DNA of 60,038 nt from CAYFKJ01 sp964528595 (GTDB lineage Bacteria > Pseudomonadota > Alphaproteobacteria > UBA2966). A program made the translations under genes and the position numbers. Positions 8,745 through 17,624 of the stretch are shown here, piece by piece (positions within the stretch are counted from its first letter, which is position 1; each line of letters starts with the position of its first letter). The stretch is from positions 1 through 60,038 of the forward strand of contig CAZGTM010000022.1 in the NCBI GenBank assembly GCA_964528595.1, in the 5' to 3' direction. The notes under the pieces are model-generated. The model worked only from the letters and a program-made list of their open reading frames with translations, did no database searches and was not told where the DNA came from.

Positions 8745-10276
8745 AGCGACCGCAGGAATTTGATCAACGCCGACCGATCCGCCGGCGGCAAGTCAACGAT
8801 GGCCTGACGCGCAGGCTGTGCCTCGCCACCGTGCCATAGAATGGCCTCCAGCAGGTTCCGCGCCCGGCCGTCATGCAGGAAGTAGGTGTGACCGTTCACC
8901 GTCTTAGTCAGGCCGATGCCCCACAGGGGTGCGGTGCGCCAATCGCTGCCGGAGGCATCGCCGACGGGCCGGTGGTCGGCCAACCCCTCGCCCATATCGT
9001 GCAGCAGCAGGTCCGTGTAGGGCCAGATCAGCTGAAAGCGATGTGCCTGGTTGGGGGCGTCGCGCCGGGTGACGTATTTTGGCCGGTGGCAGGCGATGCA
9101 GCCCGTTTTATAGAAGATTTTCTTGCCACGCAAAACCTCACCATCGTCAACATCCCGGCGGGCCGGTACGGCAAGATTTCGGGAATAATGGACCACCAGC
9201 GGCAGCACCGGATCCGGCGCCTCGGTCGTGGCCGAGTTCTTTTCAATTCCGGCCGGCATGGCCAGGCAATCGGGTTGATTTTTGGTGCAGTCGCCCCAGG
9301 CGTTTGGCACCAGCGGCGTCGAGATGCCGATGTCGCCGACGAAGGCGCCAGCCGATTGGGACTCGATCGACGGCATCGATGCCTTCCAGCCGAACCGCCC
9401 GATGACCAGTTCGCCGGTTTTGGCGTTTCTGGTCAGGCTGAGATGTCCTCTGATGCCGTTGCCGTCCTGGTCTTCAGGATCCGCGTTAGCGCGGATGTCG
9501 TGGGGATGGATCTGTTCGATAAGACCCAACCCAATCATCTGCGGTGCCACACGGGGCGAGAGCTGAACTTCCGGATGTGCTGGGCCATAACCTGGATCGT
9601 CGAAGCGGTACCGCGGTTTGCGCAAGTATGCGGTTTCCCCCCCACCTAGTTTGACCTCAATTTCCTCGTAGCTGATCGCCATGCGTCCTTCGGCCCGCAG
9701 CCCGGGAACGGCTAAATCCTGCAACTGTCCGCCGTAGGTCGGCTCGGCGATCCTCAACACCCGTTTTTCCGCCAGGGCCTCCCGCTCGGCTGCCGTCTGC
9801 GGCGGGATCGAAAGTCGGAGAAACATTGAAACCGCGTTGTCCGCGGCATTCTCCGGCGGGTGGCCCCGGCCGTCCTTGAGGTGGCAGCGCTGACAGGATC
9901 GTGCGTTGAACAACGGTCCAAGCCCGTCCGACGCCTTGGTCGAGGCCGGCGCTGAAACCCAGACCTTTCTGAAGAGGCCGTTGCCGATCTTGAAATCGCG
10001 CTCATCCTCGGCGCTCAGGTTGGCCAGGGGGTGGGAGAAGGCGTTGCGGTCAGGCCGCCTGAGGGACGTCCCCGCCCCGGCGGACATGACTTCAAACGGC
10101 TCGGCTTTCGAAAAATCATCAGTTGGGCGGGTAACCGCTTCCACCCGCGCCTGGTCTCCGTCGCTCAAATCGGAACGCGGAGCCTGCGCGATGGCCGTTC
10201 CAAAAAGGCAAGGTGACGTGGTGGCGGCTATCACCACGATCACCCGGGCACGCGCAAATAATCTGACCATAACCAT
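8741..10276 (-). CDS. Di-haem DUF1111 (MauG/cytochrome c peroxidase-like) protein
   Basis: A 511-residue exported protein (hydrophobic leader ending near FGTAIAQAP). Two c-type haem motifs are visible: CQRCH after the block DGLGPLFNARS, and CIACH in the second half (IFYKTGCIACHRPKY). The blocks GRFGWKA and FLHDGRARNLLEAILWHGGEA are typical of the DUF1111 'thiol oxidoreductase' family, distantly related to MauG and di-haem peroxidases. It sits between an imelysin and a DUF1513 gene; this trio recurs in bacterial iron-uptake loci, where a role in redox handling of iron at the periplasm has been suggested. The start is uncertain: an alternative ATG lies two codons in, with no clear ribosome binding site for either. 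Confidence 0.88.
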   Translation of the reverse strand: MVMVRLFARARVIVVIAATTSPCLFGTAIAQAPRSDLSDGDQARVEAVTRPTDDFSKAEPFEVMSAGAGTSLRRPDRNAFSHPLANLSAEDERDFKIGNGLFRKVWVSAPASTKASDGLGPLFNARSCQRCHLKDGRGHPPENAADNAVSMFLRLSIPPQTAAEREALAEKRVLRIAEPTYGGQLQDLAVPGLRAEGRMAISYEEIEVKLGGGETAYLRKPRYRFDDPGYGPAHPEVQLSPRVAPQMIGLGLIEQIHPHDIRANADPEDQDGNGIRGHLSLTRNAKTGELVIGRFGWKASMPSIESQSAGAFVGDIGISTPLVPNAWGDCTKNQPDCLAMPAGIEKNSATTEAPDPVLPLVVHYSRNLAVPARRDVDDGEVLRGKKIFYKTGCIACHRPKYVTRRDAPNQAHRFQLIWPYTDLLLHDMGEGLADHRPVGDASGSDWRTAPLWGIGLTKTVNGHTYFLHDGRARNLLEAILWHGGEAQPARQAIVDLPPADRSALIKFLRSL

Positions 10277-10292
10277 CGTTCGAATTTGCCGT

Positions 10293-11591
10293 TTATTTGA
10301 ACACCGCGTTGGGATTGTCGAGACTGTCGGAGCGCTCGTGTTTCAATCTACCCAGGCCGAGCACCGCCACCACCCGTTCAATGGACCGGAACTGATCGAC
10401 CAGGGCGTCGATGGCATTTTGCACGAGGCGGTTTCCGGCGGTATTTTTCTCCCGGATCAACTGATCATAGGCCTCGCCGGCCACGGCACGGTCTACGATG
10501 GCAGCCATCGCCGCCTGCGTTTTTTCCAGCTTCGCAATGAGTTCGTCATTCGTCCGGCTGTCGCTGGCGGCGACGAGGGCCGAGAGACTGGGACCCCCGA
10601 CCACCGATCCGTCGGTCCGCCGGTAGCGCCCGAGGAAGACGTTTTGGATGCCCTGGGCATCGTAATAGTGCGAGTTGTGCGTATTGTCCGAAAAGCAGTC
10701 GTGTTCTTCTTCGGGGTCGTGCAGCAGCAGCCCCAACTTCATGCGCTCGCCTGCCAACTCGCCAAACGTCAACGAGCCCATCCCCAGCAGTATGCGCGCG
10801 AGGCCTTGGTCCGCGGACCGGTTCATGAGATCGTTCCGAGCATCACCACCGGGTTTCCAGGCGTCCCTCATGTAACTCAGATCCGTTACCAACAGCTGGA
10901 CTGCCGCTTTCAGGTAGGCGGCCCGTCGATCGCAATTTCCGTTACTGCAGTTCCCGATGTCGTAATCGCTGGCCGGACGGTCGCCGGCGCCCGGACCCGT
11001 GAAGTTCAGATCCTGTCCCCAGAGCAGAAATTCGATGGCGTGGTAACCGGTTGCGACATTGCCCTCGACGCCACCCGCTTCATGAAGTTTTGTGGCGAGC
11101 AGGTCAGGTGTAATTCGGCTGGCATCCACTTCCTTCCCGTCGATCTTTAGGATCGGATTGGCGATCACGTTGACCGTGTACAGGTCGTTTTCGTCCGATT
11201 CGGCGCCGTAGTAATCCGCGTCCACGTAGTCAATCAAGCCTTCGTCCAAGGGCCAGGCATTTACCTTGCCTTCCCATTCATCGACCAGCGGATTGCCGAA
11301 CCGGAATACTTCGGACTGTTGGTAGGGGACGCGGGCGTTCAACCATGCCTGTCTGGCAGCGCCAAGCGTTTTTTCGGTGGGGCTTTCGATCAATAGGTCA
11401 ACGGCCGCCTTGAGGCCCTTGGCGTGTTCCAGGGAGTCATCGTAAACGGCGTGTGCGATGTCCGCATAGGTTTCCAGGACGGCCTTCGCCGCCGTCTGAT
11501 CGGCGATCGCGGGAGCGGCCTGTAGGAGCCCGGTTGCCAGACCGGCCAGGGGTAAAATCCCAAATGTCGTCAGGAACGGCCAGCGCCACAT
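10293..11591 (-). CDS. Imelysin family protein (IrpA-like)
   Basis: A 432-residue imelysin. The ATG at 11591 is chosen because AGGAGG stands seven bases upstream and a signal peptide follows (WRWPFLTTFGILPLAGLATGLLQAAPAIA). The body shows the classic blocks ARQAWLNARVPYQQSEVFRFG, the GxHxxE metal-binding motif in GYHAIEFLLWGQDLN, and a long second repeat containing HDPEEEHDCFSDNTHNSHYYDAQGI (shortened from the full stretch). This is the iron-regulated protein A type. It lies 11 bases after the rutR stop and 16 bases before the di-haem gene on the same strand, so it may be transcribed from the rutR promoter. No Fur box was recognised. Confidence 0.92.
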   Translation of the reverse strand: MWRWPFLTTFGILPLAGLATGLLQAAPAIADQTAAKAVLETYADIAHAVYDDSLEHAKGLKAAVDLLIESPTEKTLGAARQAWLNARVPYQQSEVFRFGNPLVDEWEGKVNAWPLDEGLIDYVDADYYGAESDENDLYTVNVIANPILKIDGKEVDASRITPDLLATKLHEAGGVEGNVATGYHAIEFLLWGQDLNFTGPGAGDRPASDYDIGNCSNGNCDRRAAYLKAAVQLLVTDLSYMRDAWKPGGDARNDLMNRSADQGLARILLGMGSLTFGELAGERMKLGLLLHDPEEEHDCFSDNTHNSHYYDAQGIQNVFLGRYRRTDGSVVGGPSLSALVAASDSRTNDELIAKLEKTQAAMAAIVDRAVAGEAYDQLIREKNTAGNRLVQNAIDALVDQFRSIERVVAVLGLGRLKHERSDSLDNPNAVFK

Positions 11592-11602
11592 GTTGCAGCC
11601 TC

Positions 11603-12310
11603 CTATCTCTTCAGCGCTTCCAAGCCGCAGGCCGCCAGTACCATCTGCGTGACGGTCGCCTGCGCTTGGTCGTAATCCGCCTTGCCCAGCCGTTTCTTGC
11701 CCAGGACCGCCGCCACCTGGACTTCGAAATCGGCGTAGGTTTGGGTCGAGGCCCAAATCAGGAAGAACAGGTGAACGGTGTCAACCGGCGCCATGCGGCC
11801 GTCCTTGATCCATGTATTGAGGACAGCCGCTTTTTCCTCCACGAGTTCCCTAAGGTGCCCACCGAGGTAACCGTCCAGTTGTGGTGCGCCGTGCAGCAGT
11901 TCGTTGGCGAACACCTTCGAAGCGCTTGGGCGTGTCTTGGAGTACCAGATTTTGGTCCGGATGTAGGAGGTTATGGCTTCCGCCGGATCCGCACCTGTGT
12001 GGATGTCATCCATCGGCGCCAGCCACAAACTCAATATATTGTCCAGGACCGCCCGGTAGAGCTGTTTCTTGGTGCCGAAATAGTAATGGATATTGGCCTT
12101 TGGGAGTTTGGCCGCCGCGGCGATGGCCGCGGTGGTGGCGCCGCCGAAACCCCGGTCCGCGAAGATGCTCTCCGCCGCCCGAAGAATGCGGGCTTCATTG
12201 GCACGGCGGTTGGCCGCACGCTTGGCCGGCGGCAGCCCGTTGAGGCCGTCGCCCGCGCCCCCTTTGCGCGGAGACCTGACGGTCTTCACGTTTTGACCCG
12301 TACGCGCCAT
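11603..12310 (-). CDS. rutR: TetR-family pyrimidine regulator RutR
   Basis: A TetR-type repressor of 235 residues: an N-terminal helix-turn-helix (RRANEARILRAAESIFADRG through KANIHYYFGTKKQLYRAVL) and the YcdC/RutR-type C-terminal domain (IRTKIWYSKTRPSASKVFANE). The ATG at 12310 is preferred to one twelve codons upstream because AAGGGG precedes it. RutR senses uracil and thymine in E. coli. Here it is divergent from preTA with a perfect RutR palindrome in the gap, which directly supports the assignment. On its other side it is followed at 11 bases by the imelysin/iron operon, an unusual companion. Confidence 0.93.
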   Translation of the reverse strand: MARTGQNVKTVRSPRKGGAGDGLNGLPPAKRAANRRANEARILRAAESIFADRGFGGATTAAIAAAAKLPKANIHYYFGTKKQLYRAVLDNILSLWLAPMDDIHTGADPAEAITSYIRTKIWYSKTRPSASKVFANELLHGAPQLDGYLGGHLRELVEEKAAVLNTWIKDGRMAPVDTVHLFFLIWASTQTYADFEVQVAAVLGKKRLGKADYDQAQATVTQMVLAACGLEALKR

Positions 12311-12338
12311 GCAAACCCCTTGTATCAGCCTATTAAAC

Positions 12339-12354
12339 TTGACCAATTGGTCAA
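12339..12354. promoter_or_regulatory. RutR operator (perfect 16-bp palindrome)
   Basis: TTGACCAATTGGTCAA matches the published RutR consensus TTGACCA-N2-TGGTCAA at every defined position and is fully palindromic. It stands 29 bases upstream of the rutR start and 85 bases upstream of preT, so it can govern both directions. Confidence 0.9.
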
Positions 12355-12438
12355 ACTTACATTAGCTTTGATCAACAATATAGTCCGGCGGCGGAGAAAT
12401 TTGTACGCCGGCAATTCACGGGGCGCAGAGGGGGTGAA

Positions 12439-13779
12439 ATGAGTCAAAACCGCGATGTCGCGACGGGGCGCCGCAGCGCAGCGGAATACGCCGAGGCGTT
12501 CTCGGATCTGCATCCGCCGCTGACCGACCGCCAGGCGGCGGTGGAAGCCAGCCGCTGTCATTATTGCCACGACGCCCCCTGTGTCGAAGCCTGCCCGACC
12601 GGCATCGACATTCCAGGATTTATCCGAAGAATCGCCACCGACAACGCCGTGGGCGCCGGCAAGACCATTTTGGACGCCAATATCATGGGCGCCACATGTG
12701 CCCGCGTTTGCCCCGTGGAAGAGCTTTGCGAACAGGTCTGCGTGCGCAATGAGGGCGAACACAAACCCGTCACTATTGCGCAGCTTCAGCGCCACGCTAC
12801 CGATGCCCTCATGGCCACCGGGCGGCAGCCCTACTCCAGGCAATCGGAGAGCGGCAAGCGGGTGGCCGTCGTTGGCGCGGGGCCGGCGGGACTGGCCTGC
12901 GCCCACCGGCTGGCGACCTATGGTCACGACGTCACGGTCTTCGAATCGAGGGCGAAACCGGGCGGTCTGAACGAATACGGTTTGGCGGCTTACAAAATGC
13001 CGGACGACATCGCTCAGAAGGAAGTGGATTTCATTCTCGGCGTCGGCGGGATCAGCATCGAAACCGGCAAGGCGCTGGGATCTCGCGTTACCCTCGACCA
13101 GCTTCGCGACGGCTACGATGGCGTTTTCATCGGTATCGGGCTGGGCGGGGTCAACGCCTTGGGCGTTGACGGCGAGGACGATGACGCCGTTCTTGATGCC
13201 GTTTCCTACATCGCCGATATTCGCCAGGCCGGCGACCTTGCCGACCTGCCCGTGGGCGGCCGCGCCGTCGTGATCGGCGGCGGCAACACGGCGATTGATA
13301 TCGCGGTTCAGGTCAAGCGCCTGGGCGCCGACGAGGTGACGCTGGTTTACCGGCGCGGGCCGGCGCAAATGGGAGCGACGGATTTCGAACAGGAGCTGGC
13401 GCAGACCAGCGGCGTCATCATCCGGCACTGGGCTAAGCCCGCGGGCATCACCGGCGGCAACGGCGCGGCGGCCCGGATCAAATTTCAAAACACGCAGCTC
13501 GGCAGTGACGGCAAGCTGGAAGACGCAGATGGCGGCTTTGAATTGACGGCGGACCAGATTTTCAGGGCGATCGGACAAACTTTCGATGGCGGACCGCTGG
13601 CCGGCGGCGAAGCGCCCACGATGACAGGCGGCCGCATCGAAATCGACGAGGAACGTAATACCTCGCTACCCGACGTTTGGGCCGGCGGCGACTGCGTTCC
13701 GGGTCAGGATTTAACGGTGAGTGCGGTTGAAGACGGCAAGCTGGCGGCGGAAGCCATTCACCGCCGGCTCTCGCAATAG
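12439..13779 (+). CDS. preT: NAD-dependent dihydropyrimidine dehydrogenase subunit PreT
   Basis: A 446-residue flavoprotein resembling the glutamate synthase small chain and the N-terminal part of mammalian dihydropyrimidine dehydrogenase. It shows N-terminal cysteines for two [4Fe-4S] clusters (C40, C43, C48, C52 and C87, C91, C97, C101), an FAD dinucleotide motif GAGPAG (146-151), a second nucleotide motif IGGGNTAIDIA (about 276-286) and the terminal FAD block VWAGGDCVPGQDLTVSAVEDGK. It passes electrons between NAD(H) and PreA for reduction of uracil and thymine. It heads the operon under the RutR palindrome and precedes preA by 16 bases. Confidence 0.96.
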   Translation: MSQNRDVATGRRSAAEYAEAFSDLHPPLTDRQAAVEASRCHYCHDAPCVEACPTGIDIPGFIRRIATDNAVGAGKTILDANIMGATCARVCPVEELCEQVCVRNEGEHKPVTIAQLQRHATDALMATGRQPYSRQSESGKRVAVVGAGPAGLACAHRLATYGHDVTVFESRAKPGGLNEYGLAAYKMPDDIAQKEVDFILGVGGISIETGKALGSRVTLDQLRDGYDGVFIGIGLGGVNALGVDGEDDDAVLDAVSYIADIRQAGDLADLPVGGRAVVIGGGNTAIDIAVQVKRLGADEVTLVYRRGPAQMGATDFEQELAQTSGVIIRHWAKPAGITGGNGAAARIKFQNTQLGSDGKLEDADGGFELTADQIFRAIGQTFDGGPLAGGEAPTMTGGRIEIDEERNTSLPDVWAGGDCVPGQDLTVSAVEDGKLAAEAIHRRLSQ

Positions 13780-13795
13780 ATATTGGAGACGAACG

Positions 13796-15070
13796 ATGGC
13801 TGATCTCTCGTGCACGATCGGTGGTATCAAGTCACCCAACCCGTTCTGGCTGGCCTCGGCGCCGCCAACCGACAAGGAATACAACGTCGTCCGCGCCTAC
13901 AAGGCGGGCTGGGGCGGCGTGGTCTGGAAGACCCTGGGCGAGGAGGGGCCGCCCGTCGTCAATGTCTCCTCGCGTTATGGCGCCGTGCATATCGGCGAAC
14001 AGCGCATCTTCGGTCTCAACAACATCGAACTTATCACCGACCGGCCGCTGGAAGTGAACCTGAGGGAAATCAAGCAGGTCAAGAAGGACTGGCCCGACCG
14101 CGCCCTCGTCGTGTCCCTGATGGTGCCGTGCGAGGAAGAAGCCTGGATAAAGATCCTGCGTGAGGTCGAGGATACCGAGTGTGACGGCGTTGAGTTGAAC
14201 TTCGGTTGCCCCCACGGCATGTCTGAACGAGGCATGGGCTCGGCGGTCGGCCAGGTGCCGGAGTACGTCGAGATGGTGACGCGCTGGTGCAAGGCGCACA
14301 CCAACATGCCGGTATTGGTCAAATTGACACCCAACGTGACCAATGTGCTGGGCCCGGCCCGCGCGGCCCATCAGGGCGGCGCTGACGGCGTGTCGCTGAT
14401 CAACACGATCAATTCGATCACCTCCATCGATCTCGATATCATGGCGCCGACGCCGACGGTTGACGGCAAGGGCTCCCACGGCGGCTATTGCGGTCCGGCG
14501 GTCAAGCCCATCGCCATGCACATGGTGGCGGAGATCGCCCGTGATCCCGAATGCGCCGGCCTGCCCATATCGGCTATCGGCGGCATCTCAAACTGGCGCG
14601 ACGCGGCGGAGTTCATGTCGCTCAACGCCGGCAGCGTGCAAGTCTGCACCGCCGCCATGCACTACGGCTTCAAGATCGTCGAGGACATGATCGACGGCAT
14701 GTCCAACTGGATGGACGCCAAGGGCTACGCCAGGCTCTCCGATTTCCAGGGCAAGGCGGTGCCCAACGTCACGGACTGGCAGTCGCTCAACATGAACTAC
14801 GAGATCGTCGCCGAAATCGATCAGGCGGCTTGCGTCAAATGTGGTCTTTGCCACATCGTCTGCGAGGACACCTCGCACCAGGCTGTGGCGGCCGAACGCC
14901 GAGACGGCGAGCGTCATTATTCGGTGATCGACGAGGAATGCGTCGGCTGCAATCTCTGCATGCACGTGTGCCCGGAAAACTGCATCACGATGCGCAAAGT
15001 TGAGAACGACAAGCCTTACATGAACTGGACGGAAGATCCCCGCAACCCGCACCGCCAGGCTGCGGAATAG
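13796..15070 (+). CDS. preA: NAD-dependent dihydropyrimidine dehydrogenase subunit PreA
   Basis: A 424-residue FMN beta/alpha-barrel protein of the dihydroorotate dehydrogenase superfamily with a C-terminal 2x[4Fe-4S] ferredoxin domain (C346, C349, C352, C356 and C382, C385, C388, C392). The barrel signature ELNFGCPHGMSERGMG (about 133-148) matches dihydropyrimidine dehydrogenases. The ATG at 13796 follows TTGGAGAC; an upstream extension overlapping preT is not credible. At the loop position where the mammalian enzyme has its catalytic cysteine (GLACGQ) this protein reads GSAVGQ, with V151. With PreT it forms the enzyme making dihydrouracil or dihydrothymine in the cytoplasm. Confidence 0.95.
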   Translation: MADLSCTIGGIKSPNPFWLASAPPTDKEYNVVRAYKAGWGGVVWKTLGEEGPPVVNVSSRYGAVHIGEQRIFGLNNIELITDRPLEVNLREIKQVKKDWPDRALVVSLMVPCEEEAWIKILREVEDTECDGVELNFGCPHGMSERGMGSAVGQVPEYVEMVTRWCKAHTNMPVLVKLTPNVTNVLGPARAAHQGGADGVSLINTINSITSIDLDIMAPTPTVDGKGSHGGYCGPAVKPIAMHMVAEIARDPECAGLPISAIGGISNWRDAAEFMSLNAGSVQVCTAAMHYGFKIVEDMIDGMSNWMDAKGYARLSDFQGKAVPNVTDWQSLNMNYEIVAEIDQAACVKCGLCHIVCEDTSHQAVAAERRDGERHYSVIDEECVGCNLCMHVCPENCITMRKVENDKPYMNWTEDPRNPHRQAAE

Positions 15071-15103
15071 CGGCGGTCGGGATTAAAAGAAGGAATAGGC
15101 CAA

Positions 15104-16360
15104 GTGAGCGAAGCTTTGTCGCGTGGGGATAACCTCCGCGTTAACGGTCAGCGGCTCTGGGATTCGCTGATGGAAATGGCGCAAATCGGCGCGACCGAAA
15201 AGGGCGGCGTCTGCCGTCTGGCCCTGACCGATCTCGACCGCGAGAGCCGGGATCTCTTTTCCAAGTGGTGCGTCGACGCCGGCTGCACCATCCGGGTCGA
15301 CAAGATGGGCAACATGTTCGCCCGGCGTCCGGGCAAGAACAACGACTTGCCTCCGATTATGACGGGCAGCCATCTCGACAGCCAGCCCACCGGCGGCAAG
15401 TACGACGGCGTCTATGGTGTTCTGGCCGGCCTGGAGGTCGTGCGCACGCTCAACGACCTCAACCTCGAAACCGAAGCGCCGGTGGAAGTCGCGGTGTGGA
15501 CCAACGAGGAAGGCTCGCGCTTCGCCCCGGCCATGGTGGCGTCCGGGGTTTTCGCCGGGGTCTTCGACCTGGAATACGGGCTTTCCCGCGCCGACCTCGA
15601 CGGCAAGACGATGGGCGAGGAGTTGGAGCGCATCGGCTACGCCGGCGATGACGATGTCGGCGGACGCGACGTCGGCGCCTATTTCGAAGCGCACATCGAA
15701 CAGGGACCGATACTTGAGGACGAGGAGAAGACCGTCGGCGTCGTCACAGGCGCCCAGGGTCAGCGCTGGTACGAGGTGACGCTGACGGGCCAGGAAGCCC
15801 ATGCCGGCCCGACACCGATGCATACCCGCCGCGACGCGTTGGTGGGGGCCTCGCGTATCGTGACGGAGGTCAACCGCATCGGGCTTGAAAACCAGCCTTA
15901 CGCCTGCGCCACGGTCGGTCTGATGCAGGTCACGCCCAATTCGCGTAATGTCATCCCCGGCAGCGTCTTTTTCGCCGTCGATTTTCGTCACCCGACCGAC
16001 GAGGTTCTGTCCAAGATGGATGCCGAATTGCGCGAGGTGGCGGACACCATCGCCAAGGACATCGGTTTGGAAATGGTATTCGAGGAAATCTGGTATTCGC
16101 CCCCCGTCGCCTTCAACGAAGACTGCGTCTCGGCCGTGCGCTCGGCGGCAGAGAGCAGCGGCATCCCCCACATGGATATCGTCTCGGGCGCCGGCCACGA
16201 CGCCTGTTACGTGGCCCGCGTGGCGCCGACAGCGATGATCTTCACGCCTTGTCTCAACGGCATCAGCCACAACGAAATCGAATCGGCCGAGCCCGACGAT
16301 CTTGAAGCCGGTTGCAATGTTCTGCTGCAGGCCATGATCGACCGAGCCAACGCCGGATAG
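15104..16360 (+). CDS. Zn-dependent M20-family amidase (hydantoinase/carbamoylase type), probable beta-ureidopropionase
   Basis: A 418-residue enzyme of the allantoate amidohydrolase / N-carbamoyl amino acid hydrolase / beta-ureidopropionase family. Probable metal ligands are H90 and D101 (GSHLDSQPTGGKYDG), E136 (NEEGSRF), H197 (AHIEQGP) and the C-terminal histidine in NGISHNEIE. The GTG start at 15104 follows an AAGGAATAGG purine stretch. The location between preTA and dihydropyrimidinase makes N-carbamoyl-beta-alanine (or N-carbamoyl-3-aminoisobutyrate) the natural substrate. Allantoate or other carbamoyl amino acids are alternatives. It is structurally unrelated to the nitrilase-type candidate at 5644. 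Confidence 0.88.
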   Translation: MSEALSRGDNLRVNGQRLWDSLMEMAQIGATEKGGVCRLALTDLDRESRDLFSKWCVDAGCTIRVDKMGNMFARRPGKNNDLPPIMTGSHLDSQPTGGKYDGVYGVLAGLEVVRTLNDLNLETEAPVEVAVWTNEEGSRFAPAMVASGVFAGVFDLEYGLSRADLDGKTMGEELERIGYAGDDDVGGRDVGAYFEAHIEQGPILEDEEKTVGVVTGAQGQRWYEVTLTGQEAHAGPTPMHTRRDALVGASRIVTEVNRIGLENQPYACATVGLMQVTPNSRNVIPGSVFFAVDFRHPTDEVLSKMDAELREVADTIAKDIGLEMVFEEIWYSPPVAFNEDCVSAVRSAAESSGIPHMDIVSGAGHDACYVARVAPTAMIFTPCLNGISHNEIESAEPDDLEAGCNVLLQAMIDRANAG

Positions 16361-16393
16361 GGTTTGCCGGCACATCACAACAGGGGCACGCCA

Positions 16394-17185
16394 ATGATTG
16401 TTGAACAGATCTGGACTGGAAACGCTTACCGCAATTTCAATTATTTGATTGCCTGTCCGGAAACCGGCGAGGCGATGGCGATCGATCCGCTCGATCACGC
16501 TAAATGCCTGGGCTTGGCCGGAGAAAAGGGCTGGAACATTACGCAGGTGTTGAATACGCACGAACATGGCGATCACACCGGCGGTAATTCGAAGGTCATC
16601 GAGGCAACGGGGGCGAAGCTTTTGGCCCACCACAACGCCCAGGGAAAGATCCCGGGGATGGACCGGGGACTGGATGCCGGCGACGTCATCCGGATCGGCA
16701 AGACCGTGGAGATCGAGGCTCTCGATACGCCGGGCCACACCATGAGCCACATCTGCCTGTTGACGCGAACCGACCAGCCGGCCCTGATCTGCGGCGATAC
16801 GTTGTTTAACGCCGGGGCCGGCAATTGCCACAACGGCGGCCATCCCAACGAGCTTTACGATACCTTCGCCAATCTCCTCTCGCAGTTGCCGGACGAGACC
16901 CTGATCTATCCCGGCCACGACTACATGACCAACAATCTGGAGTTTACGCTCAACCGGGAGCCCGATAACGAACGCGCCAAGTCATTGCTCGACGATCTGT
17001 CCGATCAGGATCCCGATGATGCAATGGTCTCGACGATGGCTCTGGAGAAGGAAATCAACACTTTCCTGCGCTTGCGAAGCCCCAGTGTCATCGCGGCCAT
17101 CCGCGAGAGCTTTCCCGACCTACCCGACGATCCCGATCCCCGTTCGGTGTTCCTGAAGCTCCGTGAACTCCGCAACAGCTGGTGA
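16394..17185 (+). CDS. Metallo-beta-lactamase fold hydrolase (glyoxalase II-like)
   Basis: A 263-residue protein with the di-metal motif HxHxDH at H56, H58, D60, H61 (THEHGDHTGGN), followed by the usual DTPGHTMSHI and CGDTLFNAGAGNC blocks and YPGHDY. This is the hydroxyacylglutathione hydrolase branch, but the C-terminal glutathione-binding part is only loosely recognisable (LRLRSPSVIAAIRESFPDLPDDP is compatible with it). It lies 33 bases after the M20 amidase within the pyrimidine operon. It may detoxify a thioester or reactive aldehyde made in the pathway, but that is inference from position. Confidence 0.82.
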   Translation: MIVEQIWTGNAYRNFNYLIACPETGEAMAIDPLDHAKCLGLAGEKGWNITQVLNTHEHGDHTGGNSKVIEATGAKLLAHHNAQGKIPGMDRGLDAGDVIRIGKTVEIEALDTPGHTMSHICLLTRTDQPALICGDTLFNAGAGNCHNGGHPNELYDTFANLLSQLPDETLIYPGHDYMTNNLEFTLNREPDNERAKSLLDDLSDQDPDDAMVSTMALEKEINTFLRLRSPSVIAAIRESFPDLPDDPDPRSVFLKLRELRNSW

Positions 17186-17204
17186 CGGCGCGGGAGGACA
17201 TCAC

Positions 17205-17621
17205 ATGGCGACCGATCCCGGACCTTACCTTCTCGAATCGACCAGGCTGATCCTCGCACCCGACGGCAAGGCCACGCCGAAAGACGTCACGCCCAACTTC
17301 TACGCGGAACTCGATACGGAATTCGACGGGTTCAAGGGACATATCCTGGTCTCCAAGCATGAATTTACCGCCGCCTGGGAAAGCTGGGAGGTGCATCCCG
17401 AATCGGACGAACTTGTCTATCTGATATCGGGCGATATCGATTTCGTCTTGTGGCGGGACGGGGCTGAGGTGGTGCTCCGGGTCGACCAGCCGGGTTCGTG
17501 CGTCGTGGTGCCGAAAGGGATTTGGCATACCGCCCGGCCCCATGAAACCACGGCCATGCTTTTCATGACACCGGGCGAGGGAACCTTGAACGCCGCCGAA
17601 CCCGAGGGTGAACCGTTCTAG
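17205..17621 (+). CDS. Small cupin-domain protein
   Basis: A 138-residue single-domain cupin. The first motif is degenerate (WEVHPESDELVYLISGDIDFV) and the second reads PGSCVVVPKGIWHTARPHE, with likely metal ligands H and E in motif 1 and H in motif 2. The ATG at 17205 is preceded by GGGAGGAC; the longer frame reading back into the upstream gene is rejected. It is the last plus-strand gene of the preTA operon and converges with the MaoC-like gene, the stops being 3 bases apart. No substrate is evident; other proteins like this are annotated only as cupin. Confidence 0.75.
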   Translation: MATDPGPYLLESTRLILAPDGKATPKDVTPNFYAELDTEFDGFKGHILVSKHEFTAAWESWEVHPESDELVYLISGDIDFVLWRDGAEVVLRVDQPGSCVVVPKGIWHTARPHETTAMLFMTPGEGTLNAAEPEGEPF

Positions 17622-17624
17622 AAC

